Shown here: one piece after another, positions 61,051-64,000 of the stretch
How positions within the stretch are numbered: the stretch's first letter is position 1
How the letters are laid out: the number at the start of each line of letters is the position of its first letter
NCBI RefSeq assembly: GCF_023856365.1
Contig: NC_064551.1
Span: 17,980,349-18,044,348 of the forward strand
Source: Brienomyrus brachyistius
Taxonomy: Eukaryota > Chordata > Actinopteri > Osteoglossiformes > Mormyridae
Length of the DNA stretch: 64,000 nucleotides
Reading direction: 5' to 3'
Position numbers and translations under genes: made by a program
The notes under the pieces: generated by a model
The model's database searches: none
What the model saw: only the letters and a program-made list of their open reading frames with translations
Told to the model about the DNA's origin: nothing

Positions 61051-61622
61051 CTGCGTGTGTTTGTGTACCTGTGTGGGTGTCTGTGTAGCTGTGTTTGTGT
61101 GTGTGTGCATGTGTGTGTGTGTGTGCAACTGTGTATGTATGCCTGTGTGTATGCGTGTGCGTGTGTAGCTGGGTCTGTGTGTGCGTGCGTGTGAGTGTGT
61201 GTGTGTGCGCGTGAGCGTGTGTGTGTGTGCGTGTGAGTGTGTGTGTGCGTGTGAGTGTGTGTGTGTGCGCGTGAGCGTGTGAGTGTGTGTGTGCGTGTGA
61301 GTGTGCGTGTGTGTGTGTGCGCGTGAGTGTGTGTGTGTGCGCGTGAGCGTGTGTGTGTGTGTGTGCGTGTGAGTGTGTGTGTGCGTGTGAGTGTGTGTGC
61401 GTGTGTGTGTGTGCGTGTGTGTGTGTGCGTGTGAGTGTGTGTGTGCGTGTGTGTGTGTGTGTGCGCATGAGTGTGTGTGTGTGCGTGTGTGTGTGTGCGT
61501 GGTGAGCGTGTGTGTGTGCGCGTGAGCGTGTGTGTGTGCGTGTGAGTGTGTGTGTGCGTGTGTGTGTGAGTGTGTGCGTGTGTGTGCGTGTGTGTGTGTG
61601 TGAGTGTGTGTGTGCGTGTGTG
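61051..61622. repeat. Large GT-rich compound repeat (~570 bp)
   Basis: GTGTGTGTG units regularly broken by GCGTGAG, GAGTG and GCGC, giving higher-order units such as GTGTGCGCGTGAGCGTGTGT. Almost entirely alternating purine-pyrimidine. The His/Thr-rich 'proteins' on the minus strand are artefacts of it. Confidence 0.97.
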
Positions 61623-62569
61623 CCCCATAGTATATTTTATATAGACCATTTTTCCTGCACCTAACCAACCAAAAAAACTTTTCCTGTTTTGGCTGAAGCA
61701 TATTAATTCACATTTTGACACAGTTAATTTTATTCAAGAAAAATGCCTCAGAGTGTTTTTCATAAATTCAGAACCTGCATCGAAGATATTAAAACAAAAC
61801 AACAATTAATTATTCATATGCATTTCAGTTTTTTAATTGAGTCTAAAGCTTTTCTGAATTATACATAGTTCCGCCGTCCTCATTACACACGTCATCCTTG
61901 GCTCTCTGTGGTTGGGTCTTGCATCATAATGGTCAAAGTGATCAACGTCCGTCATCACATTAACACGCACCACACAAGAGACAAATCGTCAAGTCTCAGC
62001 ACGGCAAGCAGCTTTATAACTTTATGAATGAACAATTGCACCCTGTGGTGTTCAATTTTTAAAGTACCAATGCCGATACCAGATATCAATATATGAGAAA
62101 CCTTAAGTTCCATCGAGTCTAATTTAACCCTTTGTGTGACTGATCCTCTTTATGTAAAACTACAATCCCCACAACTCCCACTATGGCTGACCCTGCAGGA
62201 ATTCTGGGTAGTGCCTGGACCCCAAATTCACTGTAAGTGAGAATCACGTGCAAACAGAACTGGCTTCTGATTGGACACAGCGCAGATAAGACATCCCACG
62301 TCACTCGCTTGCCACCAGCTGTGTGAGTAAACGGCACGGAGTGGCGTTGGAGCCAATTTCCCAGCCGCCTTTTAAGCAGAATCACACACTAACCACACAG
62401 ATTATAACGACTGGATCAGATGCTATGAATCTGCTGCATTTGTGATATAAAGATGCATTTGCAGGTTCCTTAACACTCAACTCAGGTCACACACACACAC
62501 ACACTCACTCGCACACAGTATAAGTGTCTTATAAGTAAACAGCATTGTTTCTTCATTAAAATGTAGTCC
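61623..62569. other. Intergenic, no gene seen
   Basis: Unique AT-rich sequence with a short CACACA run near 62488-62504. Confidence 0.55.
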
Positions 62570-63020
62570 TTAGGCGGTTAACATGAATAATTTCCTCAGC
62601 ACCTTCATGACCACACAATATGCAAATCAGATGCTTTCAGACAGGGCTTATGAGGAGGAGTCAGGACTTGTTATAGAAAATCCTATTTTTCCCATTGGCG
62701 CCGGGTTATTTTTAACACTTTTCCCATGTAAATCCCGGGCCTAATAACCCAGAGGATTAACCCCCCCGAGAGTGCTGCAGTCACGTGACCCGCCACGCTC
62801 TGCTCCTTTGCTTAATATTAACTCTGGCTTTGGGGCTAACCCACCCATTCTCAAAGATAAAAGCGAATTTCGGCAATGCTCCTAAGTTCTGCTTTTAAAA
62901 AATGCATTCGGATTAATATTCAAATATAATTTCTCACCTAAAGAAATGAAAAATGCAAATTTATAGAACGGATGGTAATTTACAGCCGAAATTAGTGTTC
63001 CATTTGACGTTCCCAGGGCA
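62570..63020. promoter_or_regulatory. Candidate conserved noncoding element with two octamers
   Basis: Perfect ATGCAAAT at 62620-62627 and 62953-62960, with TTTGCTTAATATTAACTCTG, GCATTCGGATTAATATTCAA and GGATGGTAATTTACAGCCG. No repeats inside. A good POU/homeodomain enhancer candidate, though conservation is untested. Confidence 0.38.
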
Positions 63021-63047
63021 GGATCCACAAAAGAGTGAGATCAAAAG

Positions 63048-63060
63048 CCCCCCCCCCCCC
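63048..63060. repeat. Poly-C run (13)
   Basis: C13 followed by ACCCC. Confidence 0.93.
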
Positions 63061-63690
63061 ACCCCAAATAAGGTAACACTCTCTCTTAAACGGGAAATTC
63101 ACTGAAAAGACTGGTGATGTCTGCATTGGTACCTCACCCCTTTCTGTTTCTCTGAGGTAAATATTCCTGCCTGTCCATACTCTTCACTTTAGCCTTCACT
63201 TCAGCGAACACCTAACAAGCTACAGGAAGACAGAATGTATGTGCTGTTATTCCACCACTATCCTGTACCAGATGGCTATCTGAGTATCTTTAATTTCCTC
63301 ACCGTGTGGCAGCTTGTGAGGGTACATCGCAGGGCGTGCAGCATCCCGCTCCATTGATGTACACTTGTGTTAATCCCACACCAAATGCCTTCATGGGAAG
63401 CATGAGTCCCCACCCCCCCCCGCCAATCCCCAATGTCTCCCAGCCTGTGGTAGCTTATGGGTAATGGGACATGGACCCTGGGGTGTCCCACCCAACAACA
63501 ACCCGGAGCAAGGTAGGGGGCCCACTATAGCACAGGGGGATTTGCTGCCTGGAGACAGATCCACACGGACAAGCCTGCTGCATGATAACATAGTCCGATC
63601 CTACTCAATTACCCCTAAAAATGAGGAGGATGTTAACCTGTAACGTGTCGTTTCCCGGTTTCATAAGGTGATTTTCCGTCCTAATGCTTC
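63061..63690. other. Intergenic, no gene seen
   Basis: Unique; short minus-strand frames without domains. Confidence 0.55.
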
Positions 63691-64000
63691 GGTTATGGTT
63701 TATGTCGTGACGTTCCTGCCTGACGCCCATTGGAGATGAGCCCGCAATAAGAGACGTCGTCAGGCCGAGATCAGCGCGGCGGCGAGGTGTGAAACTGCTC
63801 GCCGAAATGGCCTAGTGGCCTGAGACGTGATGAGGGCTGCCGTGAGCTCCCGACTAAACGGCCCGTCCCACTCTGAGATCAGTGTCTCTATTAAGCGGCA
63901 GCCAAACTCCGCCTGCGATTCCCGGGCCGAGACGCCGTCTCTAACTGTTTATCTCGCCTCCTGTCTGACAAATGCCACTGAGACCAGGCCCATAAAGCTG
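63691..64000. other. CpG-rich unique sequence at the window edge
   Basis: CpG-rich (GACGTCGTCAGGCCGAGATC, GCGCGGCGGCGAGG, GAGACGCCGTCTC) and cut by the edge. It could be an element or a promoter continuing to the right. Confidence 0.4.

Noticed and set aside
60753..61721. Long minus-strand frames rich in His-Thr (up to 322 codons)
   Set aside because: They are translations of the GT/CA repeat in several frames; no domain and no non-repeat coding body.
1..64000. CRISPR array, bacterial operon, phage or integrated virus
   Set aside because: No evenly spaced repeat-spacer pattern, no gene packing, no recognisable viral or reverse-transcriptase reading frame; tandem arrays here are ordinary minisatellites.

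Overview
The window is a stretch of ray-finned fish (probably teleost) nuclear DNA. The evidence is a vertebrate gene split by GT-AG introns, a fish-style mix of tRNA-derived SINEs, LINE 3' tails and short palindromic MITEs, long microsatellites, and no bacterial-type gene packing. I cannot name the species.

Left part (about 1-10.6 kb, minus strand): the complete coding region of tfap2d, encoding transcription factor AP-2 delta. I assembled eight coding exons (10213 down to 1313). Every junction is GT-AG, every phase matches, and the total is 1359 nt, or 452 codons plus stop, the length I recall for human AP-2 delta. The 3' UTR runs towards the left edge. In human, TFAP2B lies 3' of TFAP2D in the same orientation, so a fish tfap2b may sit just beyond base 1. 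That is inference.

Middle and right parts (about 10.6-64 kb): the 5' flank of tfap2d. I find no further convincing protein gene, tRNA gene, rRNA or CRISPR. This fits the gene desert upstream of TFAP2D in other vertebrates. The flank holds microsatellites, three minisatellites, SINE/LINE/MITE fragments and several CpG-rich islands. It also holds non-repetitive blocks rich in homeodomain (TAATTA) and POU octamer (ATGCAAAT) motifs, which are candidate conserved enhancers. Between about 24 kb and the right edge there are many poly-G/poly-C runs of 11-27 nt, and I saw none in the first 24 kb.

Function: one developmental transcription factor gene plus a long upstream domain that may carry its enhancers. 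I found no exotic or new biological system. The points most worth checking are an unidentified CpG-rich segment at 58.0-58.7 kb with two long open frames and a nearby poly(A) signal on the minus strand, an apparent excess of octamer sites, the CpG islands without genes, and the abrupt start of poly-G/C tracts near 24 kb.
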